Of a stretch of 64,000 bases of DNA, positions 16,635 to 25,426 are shown one piece after another. Source of the DNA: Gemmatimonadota bacterium. GTDB taxonomy: Bacteria; Latescibacterota; UBA2968; UBA8231. Location: the NCBI GenBank assembly GCA_018672475.1, contig JABHFS010000001.1, positions 1 through 64,000 on the forward strand, read 5' to 3'. The notes under the pieces were generated by a model. The model saw only the letters and a program-made list of their open reading frames with translations. It searched no databases and was not told the DNA's origin. Position 1 is the first letter of the stretch. Each line of letters begins with the position of its first letter. A program made the position numbers and the translations under genes.

Positions 16635-16742
16635 ATGGGCACTCACGAGAAAACCACCGCGGCCGACGAGCAGATCGCTGGCGCTGATGGGGCCCCATCA
16701 GATTCGCCAAGTATTGAACCCATAATACTCAGTATCGGATAA
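16635..16742 (+). CDS. Possible small ORF (35 aa) before the Ldh2 gene
   Basis: An ATG at 16635 opens an acidic, Ala/Ser-rich 35-residue peptide that stops 1 bp before the dehydrogenase start. There is no clear RBS and no recognisable domain. It may be translated for coupling or may be chance. Confidence 0.2.
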   Translation: MGTHEKTTAADEQIAGADGAPSDSPSIEPIILSIG

Positions 16743-16743
16743 C

Positions 16744-17799
16744 ATGCCCGTATTTTCGCTCGATTATTTGCGCCGGGTTGGCGCATCAGTATTTACCGCC
16801 GCTGGCGCTACACCGGCGGCGGCCGATGTGGTGGCTGGCCTCTTGGCCGACGCCAATGCCGTTGGCCACGATTCGCATGGCGTCATTCGTATCCCACAAT
16901 ATGTCGCGACCATCGAAAATGGCGATATAGACCCCGGGGCGTCGGTTGCCGTCACGCGCGAGACGGCGGTCTCTGCCGTCTTGGACGGCCAATGGGGCTT
17001 TGGTCAGGTCGTGATGAATCACGCCGTCGAATGGGCGCTTGAACGGGCCGGTCGTTATGGGGTCGCCGCAGTGACGGTCAAAAATGCGAATCACATCGGC
17101 CGCTTGGGCAGTTATATGCAACGAGTCGCCGAAGCGGACATGATCGGCTTACTCTGCACCAACTCGCATGGTGGTGGTTCGATCGTGGCGCCCTGGGGAG
17201 GTAAGGCCGGGCGTTTGGGCACGAACCCGCTGGCGGCGGGTTTTCCGGGCGCGGAGGGCGGGTCGCTAGTGTTGGATATGACGACCAGCGTTGTGGCGGA
17301 GGGCAAGGTGCGGATCAAGCGCAATCGCGGTGAGCCGGCGCCTGCCGGGTGGATTGTCGATGCCGAGGGGGCTGCTTCGACGGACCCTGAGGATTTTTAC
17401 GGTGAGCCGCGCGGGAGCCTATTGCCTTTCGGCGGTTCAATGGGGCATAAAGGCTACGGTTTGGGGGTGGTCGTCGAGCTTTTAGGTGGGGCGTTGAGTG
17501 GGGCGGGTTGCGCGCGGGGTAAGAACGTGCGCAATGGCAATGGCAATTTTTTGTTGGTAGTCGATATTGCGCGCTTTCAACCCTTGGTAGAGTACAAAAG
17601 CCAGATCAAAGCGTATATCGAATATTTGAAAGCGACGCCCAAGGCCGATGGCTTTGCCGATATTCTGTTGCCGGGTGAACTGGAGGAACGCGAGCGCGAC
17701 CGCCGTCGGGACGGCATTTTTGTCGAAGACGAGACCTGGGCGCAGGTCCTTGAATGCGGAGGGCGGGTGGGCGCGGAATTACCGGAGCCAGGAGCTTGA
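16744..17799 (+). CDS. Malate/L-lactate/ureidoglycolate dehydrogenase family (Ldh2) oxidoreductase
   Basis: A 351-residue NAD(P)-dependent 2-hydroxyacid dehydrogenase of the non-Rossmann Ldh2 fold. This family includes YlbC/AllD, sulfolactate dehydrogenase ComC and 2,3-diketogulonate reductase. Seen: ANAVGHDSHGVIRIPQYV with the catalytic His, VTVKNANHIGRLGSYMQR, NSHGGGSIVAPWGGKAGRLGTNP, LDMTTSVVAEGKVRIKRNRG, and GHKGYGLGVVVELLGGALSGAG. It is the first gene of a compact operon reaching 23405. It is paralogous to 51122-52186. Substrate cannot be fixed by sequence; operon partners suggest a C3-C4 keto/hydroxy acid. Confidence 0.92.
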   Translation: MPVFSLDYLRRVGASVFTAAGATPAAADVVAGLLADANAVGHDSHGVIRIPQYVATIENGDIDPGASVAVTRETAVSAVLDGQWGFGQVVMNHAVEWALERAGRYGVAAVTVKNANHIGRLGSYMQRVAEADMIGLLCTNSHGGGSIVAPWGGKAGRLGTNPLAAGFPGAEGGSLVLDMTTSVVAEGKVRIKRNRGEPAPAGWIVDAEGAASTDPEDFYGEPRGSLLPFGGSMGHKGYGLGVVVELLGGALSGAGCARGKNVRNGNGNFLLVVDIARFQPLVEYKSQIKAYIEYLKATPKADGFADILLPGELEERERDRRRDGIFVEDETWAQVLECGGRVGAELPEPGA

Positions 17800-18896
17800 G
17801 CGAAAGGGTGCAGGCGCTGCTGGCGGAGGGGGTCGAACAAGGGCACCACTTAGGCGCGCAAATCTGCGTTATCCACGATGGACGGGAGATCGTACATACG
17901 GCCTTGGGGGAAGCCCGGCCGGGTGTGGCCATGACGACCGAGCACTTGGTACACTGGTTTTCGGCCGGCAAACCCATTGCCGCCGTGGCGTTGGCACAGT
18001 TGTGGGAACGTGGTTTGTGTGCTTTGGACGATCCGGTCGCCTTGTATATCCCCGAATTTGCGCAACACGGCAAGCAGGCGATTACCCTGCGCCATGTACT
18101 GACGCATACCGGAGGGTTCCGCTCGTGGGTGGACCTCGATTGGAGCGATGGGCCCTGGCAAGAAAATATCGCCCGGGTGTGCGCCGCGAAACCGGAGCGG
18201 GCCTGGGCGCCGGGGCGCAAGGCGGGTTATCACATAGCCTCGGGCTGGTATGTGTTGGGCGAAGTGATTCGCCGGATTGACGGTAGGCCTTTTGATCAGT
18301 ACGCACGCGAAGAGATTGCGGTTCCATTGGGTATGGACGATACGTGGTTCACGCTCTCTCAGGATCGTTTTCGTGCCTATGGCGATCGCTTGGCGCCGAT
18401 GTTTGATACGGAGGGTGCAAAATCCGCTATGGTGGAATTTTGGTGCGGGGAGTCGGGGGCCAGCAGGTTATTGCCGGGCGCCAGCAGCCGAGGACCCATA
18501 CGGGACCTGGTCCGGTTCTACTCGATGCTATTGGACGGCGGCCAAGTGGCCGGTCGGCGCTTGCTCCTGCCGCAAACGGTCGAGGCGCTCGTTGCCCGTC
18601 ATCGTACGGGCCTTTACGACCACACCTTCGGCCATCTCGTTGATTGGGGGTTGGGTTTTATCGTCAATTCTGGCGTTTATGGCTTGGGAACCGTACCCTA
18701 CGGATATGGTCGCCATGCTTCGGCGCGGACTTTTGGCCACGGTGGGCACCAATCATCGACGGCCTTTGCCGACCCGGAGTTTGCGTTGATTGTAGCCTTG
18801 GCGGTTAATGGTATGCCTGGCCGAGCGATCCACCATCGGCGTTTTCTCGATTTGCTTTCGGTGTTGTATGAGGATTTGGGCCTCGCTGAAGTATGA
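17796..18896 (+). CDS. Beta-lactamase-fold serine hydrolase (class C / esterase type)
   Basis: About 366 residues of the serine beta-lactamase/transpeptidase fold. The SxxK motif is in VHWFSAGKPIAAVALAQLW, the second motif is the Tyr of GYHIASGWYVLGEVIRRI, and a C-terminal FGHGGHQSSTAFADPE takes the KTG position. The HGG form is typical of EstB/carboxylesterase-like and D-aminopeptidase relatives rather than antibiotic beta-lactamases. No signal peptide, so cytoplasmic. A TTG at 17796 overlaps the upstream stop (TTGA) with GGAG 8 bp before; ATG 17754 and GTG 17808 are alternatives. Being inside the operon suggests it hydrolyses an ester or lactone intermediate. Confidence 0.85.
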   Translation: MSERVQALLAEGVEQGHHLGAQICVIHDGREIVHTALGEARPGVAMTTEHLVHWFSAGKPIAAVALAQLWERGLCALDDPVALYIPEFAQHGKQAITLRHVLTHTGGFRSWVDLDWSDGPWQENIARVCAAKPERAWAPGRKAGYHIASGWYVLGEVIRRIDGRPFDQYAREEIAVPLGMDDTWFTLSQDRFRAYGDRLAPMFDTEGAKSAMVEFWCGESGASRLLPGASSRGPIRDLVRFYSMLLDGGQVAGRRLLLPQTVEALVARHRTGLYDHTFGHLVDWGLGFIVNSGVYGLGTVPYGYGRHASARTFGHGGHQSSTAFADPEFALIVALAVNGMPGRAIHHRRFLDLLSVLYEDLGLAEV

Positions 18897-19016
18897 GCGG
18901 AGCCCTGCTTTCTATTTTCGCGATGTATGCCCTTTGGCTATACTTGCTGAACGAGCGCCGTAGGCCCTGTTGGGCGCGGCGCTTTCCCGTTTTCTCTTTA
19001 TGTGAAAGGATGCTGT

Positions 19017-20651
19017 ATGAAAGCGTCTGATATCTTCGTTAAAGCCCTTGAACACGAAGGTGTCGAATTTATCTTCGGCATCCCAGGTGAAGAGAACCTG
19101 GACCTGCTCGAATCGCTGCGCACTTCTGAGCAGATCAAGCTGATCCTTAACCGCCACGAACAGGCGGCGGGTTTTATGGCCGCGACTTATGGCCGTCTCA
19201 CCGGCAAGACGGGGGTTTGCATGGCGACATTGGGGCCGGGTGCGACCAACTTTGTCACCGCGGCGGCCTACGCGCAACTCGGGGCGATGCCGATGATGAT
19301 GATTACTGGCCAGAAACCGATTAAGTCGAGTAAGCAGGGGCAATTTCAGATCGTCGATATTGTCGAAATGATGAAGCCCCTGACGAAGTATACGCAACAG
19401 ATCGTTAGCGGCGAGAATGTGTCCTCCAAGATCCGTGAGGCCTTCCGCCTCGCAGAAGAGGAGCGGCCTGGGGCCGTGCATTTGGAACTGCCCGAGGATA
19501 TCGCCCGCGAAGATACGGAGTTACAGCTTTTTCCCAAGAATAGAGTGCGCCGACCGGTACCTGAGGAAAAGGCCATCGCCCAGGCTGCGGAAATGATTGA
19601 GAAGGCCGAAAGACCACTGCTACTTATCGGTGCGGCGGCCAACCGCAAGCGCACCTCCAAAATGCTTTTTAACTTTATTCGCGATACGGGCATTCCCTTC
19701 TTTACCACCCAGATGGGTAAGGGGGTCGTCGACGAACGACATCCACTTTTTTTGGGCAATGCCGCCCTATCGGCAAAAGATCCGCTGCACTGCGCTGTCG
19801 GCCGTGCTGACTTGATCATCAATGTTGGTCACGATGTCGTTGAAAAACCGCCTTTCTTTATGGTCGGTGACGAGTTGCAGGTCATTCATATCAACTTTTC
19901 GTCCGCCTCGGTTGACCCCGTTTATTATCCGCAGTTGGAGATCGTCGGTGATATCGGCAATAGCATTTGGCAGTTGTTGTTGCGTATTGACAAGCAACCG
20001 AACTGGGACTTCAGCTATTATATGAAGGTCAAAGAGTGGATCGACGAGATCCGCGATACCGGTATCGATGAACCGAGCTTTCCAGTCGTGCCACAGCGCC
20101 TGGTCGCCGATGTGCGCCGGGCGATGCCAGATGACGGGATTATCTGTCTCGATAACGGAGTCTATAAAATTTGGTTCGCGCTCAATTATCGCGCACATGA
20201 ACCGAACACCGTTTTGTTGGACAATGCCTTGGCGACAATGGGAGCGGGTTTACCCTCGGCGATGGCCGCCAAACTGGTCGAACCCGACAAAAAGGTCATG
20301 GCCATATGTGGCGACGGCGGTTTTATGATGAACTCGCAGGAGTTAGAAACAGCCGTGCGGCTGGGCATGGATTTAGTGGTCTTGGTGCTTAGGGATGACG
20401 GTTATGGCATGATTAAGTGGAAGCAAGCCGATATGGGTTTTGACAATTGGGGCTTAGACTATGGCAACCCCGACTTCGTCAAATACGCCGAAAGCTATGG
20501 CGCCCATGGGCATCGCATTGGCTCGACCGAAGAGTTGCTTACGACGCTCGAAAGCTGCCTCAATGCGAAGGGGGTGCATTTGGTAGAATGCCCAGTCGAC
20601 TACTCGGGGAATGCGGACCTCTTGATCAAGGAGTTGGTCTGTCCGGCATGA
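19017..20651 (+). CDS. Acetolactate-synthase-like thiamine diphosphate enzyme
   Basis: About 544 residues with the three-domain ThDP layout. The N-terminal PYR domain contains FIFGIPGEENLDLLESL, the catalytic Glu in LNRHEQAAGFMAATYGRLTG, and ATLGPGATNFVTAAAYAQ. A central domain contains RPLLLIGAAANRK. The C-terminal PP domain has the ThDP/Mg signature GDGGFMMNSQELETAVR and later Asp-Gly-Tyr. It looks like catabolic acetolactate synthase (condensing two pyruvates), but other 2-ketoacid decarboxylases or ligases share the fold. No regulatory subunit gene is adjacent, unlike biosynthetic IlvBH. The ATG at 19017 follows AAAGGA by 6 bp. It overlaps the next gene by ATGA. Confidence 0.9.
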   Translation: MKASDIFVKALEHEGVEFIFGIPGEENLDLLESLRTSEQIKLILNRHEQAAGFMAATYGRLTGKTGVCMATLGPGATNFVTAAAYAQLGAMPMMMITGQKPIKSSKQGQFQIVDIVEMMKPLTKYTQQIVSGENVSSKIREAFRLAEEERPGAVHLELPEDIAREDTELQLFPKNRVRRPVPEEKAIAQAAEMIEKAERPLLLIGAAANRKRTSKMLFNFIRDTGIPFFTTQMGKGVVDERHPLFLGNAALSAKDPLHCAVGRADLIINVGHDVVEKPPFFMVGDELQVIHINFSSASVDPVYYPQLEIVGDIGNSIWQLLLRIDKQPNWDFSYYMKVKEWIDEIRDTGIDEPSFPVVPQRLVADVRRAMPDDGIICLDNGVYKIWFALNYRAHEPNTVLLDNALATMGAGLPSAMAAKLVEPDKKVMAICGDGGFMMNSQELETAVRLGMDLVVLVLRDDGYGMIKWKQADMGFDNWGLDYGNPDFVKYAESYGAHGHRIGSTEELLTTLESCLNAKGVHLVECPVDYSGNADLLIKELVCPA

Positions 20652-22015
20652 GCGGTCGCCGTGCGGTAGTTGTCGGGGGAGATGCGGCTGGCATGAGCGC
20701 GGCGAGCCAAATGCGGCGCACTGATCCGACGCTCGAAGTGCTAGTACTCGAAAAAGGCGATTTTGTTTCCTACGGGGCCTGTGGGATGCCCTATTATATC
20801 GCCGGTGAAATCGCTAAGGCGGAAGACCTGCTCGTCTCGAGCCCGGAGGAATTCGCTGCGCGCGGTATCGACGTGCGTTGTGGGTACGAGGTCAAGGAAG
20901 TGCGTGCCGGAGCGCGGGTGCTCGTCGGCGAAACGGCTGCCGGACAGTCTTTTTCCGAGCGCTTCGATTATCTGGTGCTGGCGACCGGCGGCAAGGCGGT
21001 AGTGCCCACTGTGCCTGGCGCGGATTTGGCCGGAGTACATACGCTGCGCAGTTTGAATGACGGGATTGCCTTGCGCGAAGTGCTCGACCGCGGGCGAGTG
21101 CGGCGGGCCGTTATCGTCGGTGCTGGTTTTATCGGCCTCGAACTAGCGGAAGCTTTAGCCAAACGCGGGGTACAGGTGCAACTGCTCACTCGTTCTGAGC
21201 GTTTGCTCAATGGCTTTGAGCGCCCATTCGCGCAGCCATTGTTCGACGAATTGTTTCGCCATGGGGCCGAACTGATTGTCGGTGAGCAAGTTGAGGGCAT
21301 CGAAGGTCGCAATGGGCAGGTCGTCGCAGTGTCGACGGATAAGGGTCGTTATGCCGCGGACCTAGTGCTTTTGGCTACCGGGCTCGAACCCGGGGCCGAA
21401 TTGGCGCGTTCGGCGGGTATCGCCCTAGGGCAGAGCGGAGCGATTGCCGTCAATGATCGCATGAAGACCGATGTGGTCGGCATCTGGGCTGCGGGCGATT
21501 GCATTGAAGTAAAACACGTGGTTACCGGCGAACCGGTTTATGCACCCTTGGCGCTGACGGCCAATCGCACCGGTCGTATTGCCGGCGACAATGTAGGTGC
21601 GCAGAGCGCGGGCAAAACTTCTTCCCAGCGTTTTCGCGGCACGGCGGGAACCCTCATCGCCAAAGTATTTGGTTTTACGGCCGCGCAGACTGGGCTGACG
21701 CTGCTCGAAGCTGAGCGGGCCGGTTTTTCAGCATCCGTTTTTACCCGCCAGAGTCGGACGCGAGCTAGATACTATCCGGGTGCCGAGTCATTGTGGTCGC
21801 GGATTGTGGTCGACCGCACTACCCGGCGTCTGCTCGGGGCGCAGGTCCTGTCGCGGGAAGGGGTGGCCGGGCGGATCGACGTCTTTGCCACCGCGCTATT
21901 TAATCGCATGAGCATCGACGAGATCTATGATCTCGACCTGGCCTACGCGCCGCCTTATGGGCCGGTTTATGATCCAGTGATCGATATCTGCGGCCACGCG
22001 ATGCTCCAACTATAG
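20648..22015 (+). CDS. FAD/NAD(P)-dependent disulfide reductase (CoA-disulfide reductase/NADH oxidase type)
   Basis: 455 residues; the true start is the ATG at 20648 in the ATGA overlap with the ThDP gene. FAD site: VVVGGDAAGMSAASQMRR. The single redox Cys is in FVSYGACGMPYYIAGEI, as in CoADR and NADH oxidases. NAD(P) site: AVIVGAGFIGLELAEALAKRG. FAD-binding end: GIWAAGDCIEVKHV. A dimerisation domain with YYPGAESLWSRIVVDRTTRRLLGAQ follows. It lacks a fused rhodanese domain. It probably reduces a low-molecular-weight or CoA disulfide or O2; operon context leaves the physiological partner open. Confidence 0.9.
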   Translation: MSGRRAVVVGGDAAGMSAASQMRRTDPTLEVLVLEKGDFVSYGACGMPYYIAGEIAKAEDLLVSSPEEFAARGIDVRCGYEVKEVRAGARVLVGETAAGQSFSERFDYLVLATGGKAVVPTVPGADLAGVHTLRSLNDGIALREVLDRGRVRRAVIVGAGFIGLELAEALAKRGVQVQLLTRSERLLNGFERPFAQPLFDELFRHGAELIVGEQVEGIEGRNGQVVAVSTDKGRYAADLVLLATGLEPGAELARSAGIALGQSGAIAVNDRMKTDVVGIWAAGDCIEVKHVVTGEPVYAPLALTANRTGRIAGDNVGAQSAGKTSSQRFRGTAGTLIAKVFGFTAAQTGLTLLEAERAGFSASVFTRQSRTRARYYPGAESLWSRIVVDRTTRRLLGAQVLSREGVAGRIDVFATALFNRMSIDEIYDLDLAYAPPYGPVYDPVIDICGHAMLQL

Positions 22016-22041
22016 GCGGTGCAACCGATGTGGAGGATGAG

Positions 22042-22491
22042 ATGTCTACGGCTATTCTGAACAAAATTTATATCTACCCGGAAAAAGATGCGCCCTGCCA
22101 GGAGCTGGAAGCCTGTGAAGCGCTTGCGGAGAGTGGCCTAGCAGGTGATCGTCGACGTTCTCGGCGGCGGTCGGTGACCCTATTGTCGAGCGAGGTTTGG
22201 GCGGATACCATCGCGGGCCTGGGCACGGATCTGCCGCCGGTGACCCGGCGGGCTAATTTGCTGGTCAGTGGCGTGGATCTGCAAGCGGCGGTTGGCCGGC
22301 GTTTGCAGATCGGTGAGGTCGTGTTGAAGGTCTGGGGCGAGACCGAGCCATGCCAGAAAATGGATGATAAACTCGAGGGGTTACAGCAGGCGCTCGCACC
22401 CGAAATGCGCGGCGGTGTTTGCGCGGAAGTAGAGCAGGAAGGCCGGCTCAGGGTCGGTGACGAGATTCTGTTGGTGGAGTCCGCCTCCTAG
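22042..22491 (+). CDS. MOSC-domain protein
   Basis: A 149-residue stand-alone MOSC domain, the sulfur-carrier domain of molybdenum cofactor sulfurases and of YiiM-type proteins. Seen: AESGLAGDRRRSRRRSVTLLSSE, PPVTRRANLLVSGVDLQAAVGRRLQIGEVVLKVWGETEPCQKMDDKL with the conserved Cys, and RGGVCAEVEQEGRLRVGDEI. These proteins bind and transfer sulfur or Mo-cofactor-bound species, often in amidoxime or hydroxylamine reduction. The ATG at 22042 has GGAGG 5 bp upstream. It lies between a flavoprotein disulfide reductase and a sugar kinase and overlaps the kinase start (TAGTG). Confidence 0.88.
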   Translation: MSTAILNKIYIYPEKDAPCQELEACEALAESGLAGDRRRSRRRSVTLLSSEVWADTIAGLGTDLPPVTRRANLLVSGVDLQAAVGRRLQIGEVVLKVWGETEPCQKMDDKLEGLQQALAPEMRGGVCAEVEQEGRLRVGDEILLVESAS

Positions 22492-23405
22492 TGGCTGTTG
22501 TCCCAGGCTTGGTCTATGTCGCGGGCAATGCGGCGCTCGATATGCTTGTGCGCGACGTGTCGGCACTCGATGTGCCCGCCGAAGATGCCTGGGGGGCCAA
22601 TGTGCAATTGCTGTCGCGCCCAATCGAAGCCGCATTAGGCGGTTGTGGTGCGGCTCCGGCGTATGTGTTGGGACACTTGGGGCAACGGGTGGTGCTCAAT
22701 AGCAATATCGGCGACGACGCGTGGGGACAGATGCTGACGGGCTGGCTGGCGGGAGCCGGGGTTGAGTGTGCGAAAAATATCGATGCGGCAACGGCGGCAC
22801 ATGTTAACGCGCTACAACCCGACGGCCGCCGGCGTTCCTTTTACTATGCGGGTTCAAGGGTGGATTGGAGTCGTTCGCTTGTAGGGGAGACTCCGGAATG
22901 GTTTTTAGCTTCGGGATACGGCAAAGTCCAGCTCGCGGATTTGCGGGAATTGCACCGGGTTTGCGGTGAGTTGCGTCAACGCGGTGCGCAAGTGCTCTTC
23001 GACTCGAGCCCCTGGTTCGCCGGCCGGGTGGAAGTGGCCGATATGCATGCGCTTTGGGCCCAGGTCGACTGTTTGTCGGCGACCGAGGATGAATTGGCCG
23101 CATGGGTCAAAGGGCCCGATTGTGCGGCTTTGGCGGAGGAGGTTTTGCTGCACGGGGTGGCTAAGGTGGTGGTCAAGCGGGGTGGGCAGGGTGCTTTCTA
23201 CGCCGACCGCGATGGCAGGCGGGGAAAAGTCGAGGTTGAATCGGTTGCGGCGGCTAATACCGTGGGGGCTGGGGATAGCTTTAATGGCCGGTTGGTTTTC
23301 GGTTTGTGCCGGGGGGAGGTTTTGGAAACGGCGGTCAACGAAGCGGCGGCTTTGGCGACGCGGGTGGTGCGTGGTGGCCGGGGTGTGTTAGGGATGGATG
23401 GTTGA
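22491..23405 (+). CDS. PfkB-family carbohydrate kinase
   Basis: A 304-residue ribokinase/PfkB kinase. The N-terminus reads VYVAGNAALDMLVRDV, a Gly-rich GGCGAAPAYVLGHLGQRVVLNSNIGDDAWG matches signature 1, and ANTVGAGDSFNGRLVFGLCRG contains the anion hole and catalytic Asp (signature 2). VKRGGQGAFYAD is the usual pre-signature strand. It phosphorylates a sugar or nucleoside with ATP. The start is GTG at 22491 overlapping the MOSC stop. It is the last clear gene of the 16.7-23.4 kb operon, so the pathway probably involves a sugar-like substrate. Confidence 0.9.
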   Translation: MAVVPGLVYVAGNAALDMLVRDVSALDVPAEDAWGANVQLLSRPIEAALGGCGAAPAYVLGHLGQRVVLNSNIGDDAWGQMLTGWLAGAGVECAKNIDAATAAHVNALQPDGRRRSFYYAGSRVDWSRSLVGETPEWFLASGYGKVQLADLRELHRVCGELRQRGAQVLFDSSPWFAGRVEVADMHALWAQVDCLSATEDELAAWVKGPDCAALAEEVLLHGVAKVVVKRGGQGAFYADRDGRRGKVEVESVAAANTVGAGDSFNGRLVFGLCRGEVLETAVNEAAALATRVVRGGRGVLGMDG

Positions 23406-23491
23406 GGTTGCGTAGATTGGGCTGGTTGTTCGTCGTGGTTTTATTGCCGATATTGGCTGGCGGTTTTATCTCGCAATGCTTGAGATGGTAG
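23402..23491 (+). CDS. Possible 29-aa membrane peptide
   Basis: A TTG overlapping the kinase stop (TTGA) opens a 29-residue peptide. It has an Arg-rich start (LRLRRLG) and one hydrophobic segment (WLFVVVLLPILAGGFIS). There is no independent RBS. The positive-then-TM pattern is suggestive, but a chance frame is just as possible. Confidence 0.2.
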   Translation: MRLRRLGWLFVVVLLPILAGGFISQCLRW

Positions 23492-23531
23492 GTCGCTGCA
23501 AAATCAATTCGAGTTGATTTAAAGGGGTAAT

Positions 23532-24104
23532 ATGTCGCAAGAACATCCCATTGTCATGATTCTGGGCTGGCGTTCGGGTTCGTCGAGTTTGACCAAGGAA
23601 TTGTACGAGAAGGGCTACCCGCTCACACCGCCTTTGGACGTGCGTCCCATGGAAGGGCACCAGCCGGAGGGACATTACGAAAATTCTGAGGTCCAACAGA
23701 TCAATGAGGCGCTGTTGGCCCATTTTCAGATGAATGTGTTTACGCCGGGTATCTTGCCCTTTGTCAATGCGGATGTGGTGGAAAATTGGTTGGGTCAACA
23801 TCCCGAGCCGGTGATTGCTAAGGATCCGCGTTTCGCCTTTACCTGGCCGGTGTGGAAGACTTCGACGAGGAGGCGGGTCGTTTTCGCCTGGACGAATCGC
23901 GACAAGGAAACACAGGTTGGTTCAATTATTCGCTGGTACAAGATTCCCCAGGACGGGGCGAAGGCGTGCGTTGCGATGCATGATATCGGGGCACAATTGG
24001 CTTGTGAAAGACACGAGTCGGTAGAGGTCGATGTCAAAGACCCGCAAAGAGTCGAGAAGGTCGAGGCCTTTCTCCGCCAATTCGTGCAGCCGGCGTCGGA
24101 GTGA
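23532..24104 (+). CDS. Sulfotransferase-like P-loop protein
   Basis: 190 residues. The N-terminal IVMILGWRSGSSSLTKELYEKG resembles the 5'-phosphosulfate-binding loop of PAPS-dependent sulfotransferases (RSGTS type). PVIAKDPRFAFTWPVWK resembles the 3'-phosphate/active-site region where KDPR is common. RVVFAWTNRDKETQVGSIIRWY is the following strand-helix. It is shorter than most sulfotransferases (250-300 residues), so it is a minimal member or a related P-loop protein. Located after the kinase operon and before malic enzyme. It would be a counterpart to the sulfatases in this genome if the activity is real. Confidence 0.65.
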   Translation: MSQEHPIVMILGWRSGSSSLTKELYEKGYPLTPPLDVRPMEGHQPEGHYENSEVQQINEALLAHFQMNVFTPGILPFVNADVVENWLGQHPEPVIAKDPRFAFTWPVWKTSTRRRVVFAWTNRDKETQVGSIIRWYKIPQDGAKACVAMHDIGAQLACERHESVEVDVKDPQRVEKVEAFLRQFVQPASE

Positions 24105-24174
24105 GCGGGGCGGCAAGATGGGGCGGTGATATGTCACTATTGAGGGAACATGATTTGCGAGTGCAAAAAGGAGA

Positions 24175-25359
24175 ATGGCTTTGAGTGATTTTTATGAGAG
24201 GTCGACGATCGTGCACGAACATTTACGCGGCAAGATCGGTATAGTTAGCAAGATGCGGATCGAGTCGCAGGATGACTTGTCCATCGCCTATACACCCGGG
24301 GTGGCTGGTCCCTGTCTGAAAATCGCGGAAAACGGTGCGCTGGCTCGCGAGTTGACCATTAAGCGCAATACGGTGGCGGTGGTCACGGATGGTTCGGCGG
24401 TATTGGGCTTGGGCAATATCGGCCCGCTGGCGGCGCTGCCGGTGATGGAGGGCAAGGCCCTGTTGTTCAAGGAATTCGCCAATATTGATGCATGGCCGAT
24501 TTGTCTGGATACGCAAAATGCCGATGAGATCATCGAGACCGTGCGGCGTATTGCGCCGGGTTTCGGTGGGATTAATCTCGAAGATATTTCGGCGCCGCGT
24601 TGCTTTGAGGTAGAAAATAGCCTGCAGGATCTGGGGATTCCGGTCTTTCACGATGATCAACACGGTACGGCGATTGTACTCTTGGCGGGGTTGATTAACG
24701 CTTGCCGGGTGCTCGGTCGTGATTCGGCGAGATTGAAGGTGGTGATCAGCGGTGCAGGTGCGGCGGGCACCGCCATCGCGAAACTATTGCGCGGCATTAA
24801 TGTTACCGACGACGCTTGGGCACCGGTCGAGGATTTGGTTGTCTGCGACTCGCGTGGAGCGATCCATGCCGGTCGCGAGGGGTTGTCGCCGGAAAAACAG
24901 GCCCTGCTCGATTATACCAATAGCCAAGGCCACACTGGCAGCGTGCACGAAGTTTTAGAGGGGGCGGATGTTTTTATCGGCGTTAGCAAGGGCGGCTTGT
25001 TGGACGGCGATGATATCAAGCGCATGGCCAAAGACCCCATTATTCTGGCGATGGCCAACCCCGAACCCGAAATTATGCCGGATGTGGCGCTGGCGGCCGG
25101 GGCGGCGATTGTCGGCACGGGGCGCAGCGACTTCCCGAACCAGGTCAACAATGTGCTGGCCTTCCCCGGGATCTTCCGTGGGGCCCTCGACGCCGGGGCC
25201 GTGGCGATCAATGGGGCGATGAAGATTGCAGCGGCGCATGCGCTAGCCGATGCAGTCGCTGAGCCGCTTGCCGAGCGCATCCTGCCGCAACCATTGGATC
25301 GTTCGGTCGCACCGCTGATCGCCGAGGCGGTGCGCCGGGCGGCGACTAAAAGTCCTTGA
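24175..25359 (+). CDS. NAD(P)-dependent malic enzyme
   Basis: 394 residues, the short bacterial malic enzyme that oxidatively decarboxylates malate to pyruvate. Seen: YTPGVAGPCLKIAENG with the catalytic Tyr, TVAVVTDGSAVLGLGNIGP, GKALLFKEFANIDAWPICLDT with the catalytic Lys, GGINLEDISAPRCFEVE and PVFHDDQHGTAIV for the divalent metal, VVISGAGAAGTAIAKLLRG for NAD(P), and ILAMANPEPEI. It lacks the C-terminal phosphotransacetylase domain of MaeB. AAAAGGAGA lies directly upstream. The promoter-like TTGACA of the next unit overlaps its stop. Confidence 0.95.
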   Translation: MALSDFYERSTIVHEHLRGKIGIVSKMRIESQDDLSIAYTPGVAGPCLKIAENGALARELTIKRNTVAVVTDGSAVLGLGNIGPLAALPVMEGKALLFKEFANIDAWPICLDTQNADEIIETVRRIAPGFGGINLEDISAPRCFEVENSLQDLGIPVFHDDQHGTAIVLLAGLINACRVLGRDSARLKVVISGAGAAGTAIAKLLRGINVTDDAWAPVEDLVVCDSRGAIHAGREGLSPEKQALLDYTNSQGHTGSVHEVLEGADVFIGVSKGGLLDGDDIKRMAKDPIILAMANPEPEIMPDVALAAGAAIVGTGRSDFPNQVNNVLAFPGIFRGALDAGAVAINGAMKIAAAHALADAVAEPLAERILPQPLDRSVAPLIAEAVRRAATKSP

Positions 25360-25383
25360 CATAATTTGCGATCTGCCGATACT
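25356..25383 (+). promoter_or_regulatory. Candidate sigma70 promoter for the thrS leader
   Basis: TTGACA (25356-25361) overlaps the malic enzyme stop. GATACT (25378-25383) lies 16 bp downstream and matches the -10 consensus at four of six positions. The transcript would begin about 25390, upstream of the leader-peptide RBS. Confidence 0.5.
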
Positions 25384-25426
25384 TTGTACGGAACTTAACT
25401 GCACTAAATACGGAGGTTACCCCTAG

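Noticed and set aside
18912..19481. Minus-strand ORF of 189 aa over the ThDP enzyme start
   Set aside because: It is antisense to a clear acetolactate-synthase-like coding sequence and has no motif of its own.
20447..20647. N-terminal extension of the disulfide reductase frame
   Set aside because: It lies within the ThDP enzyme gene; the FAD-binding motif begins at the ATG at 20648 with an ATGA overlap.
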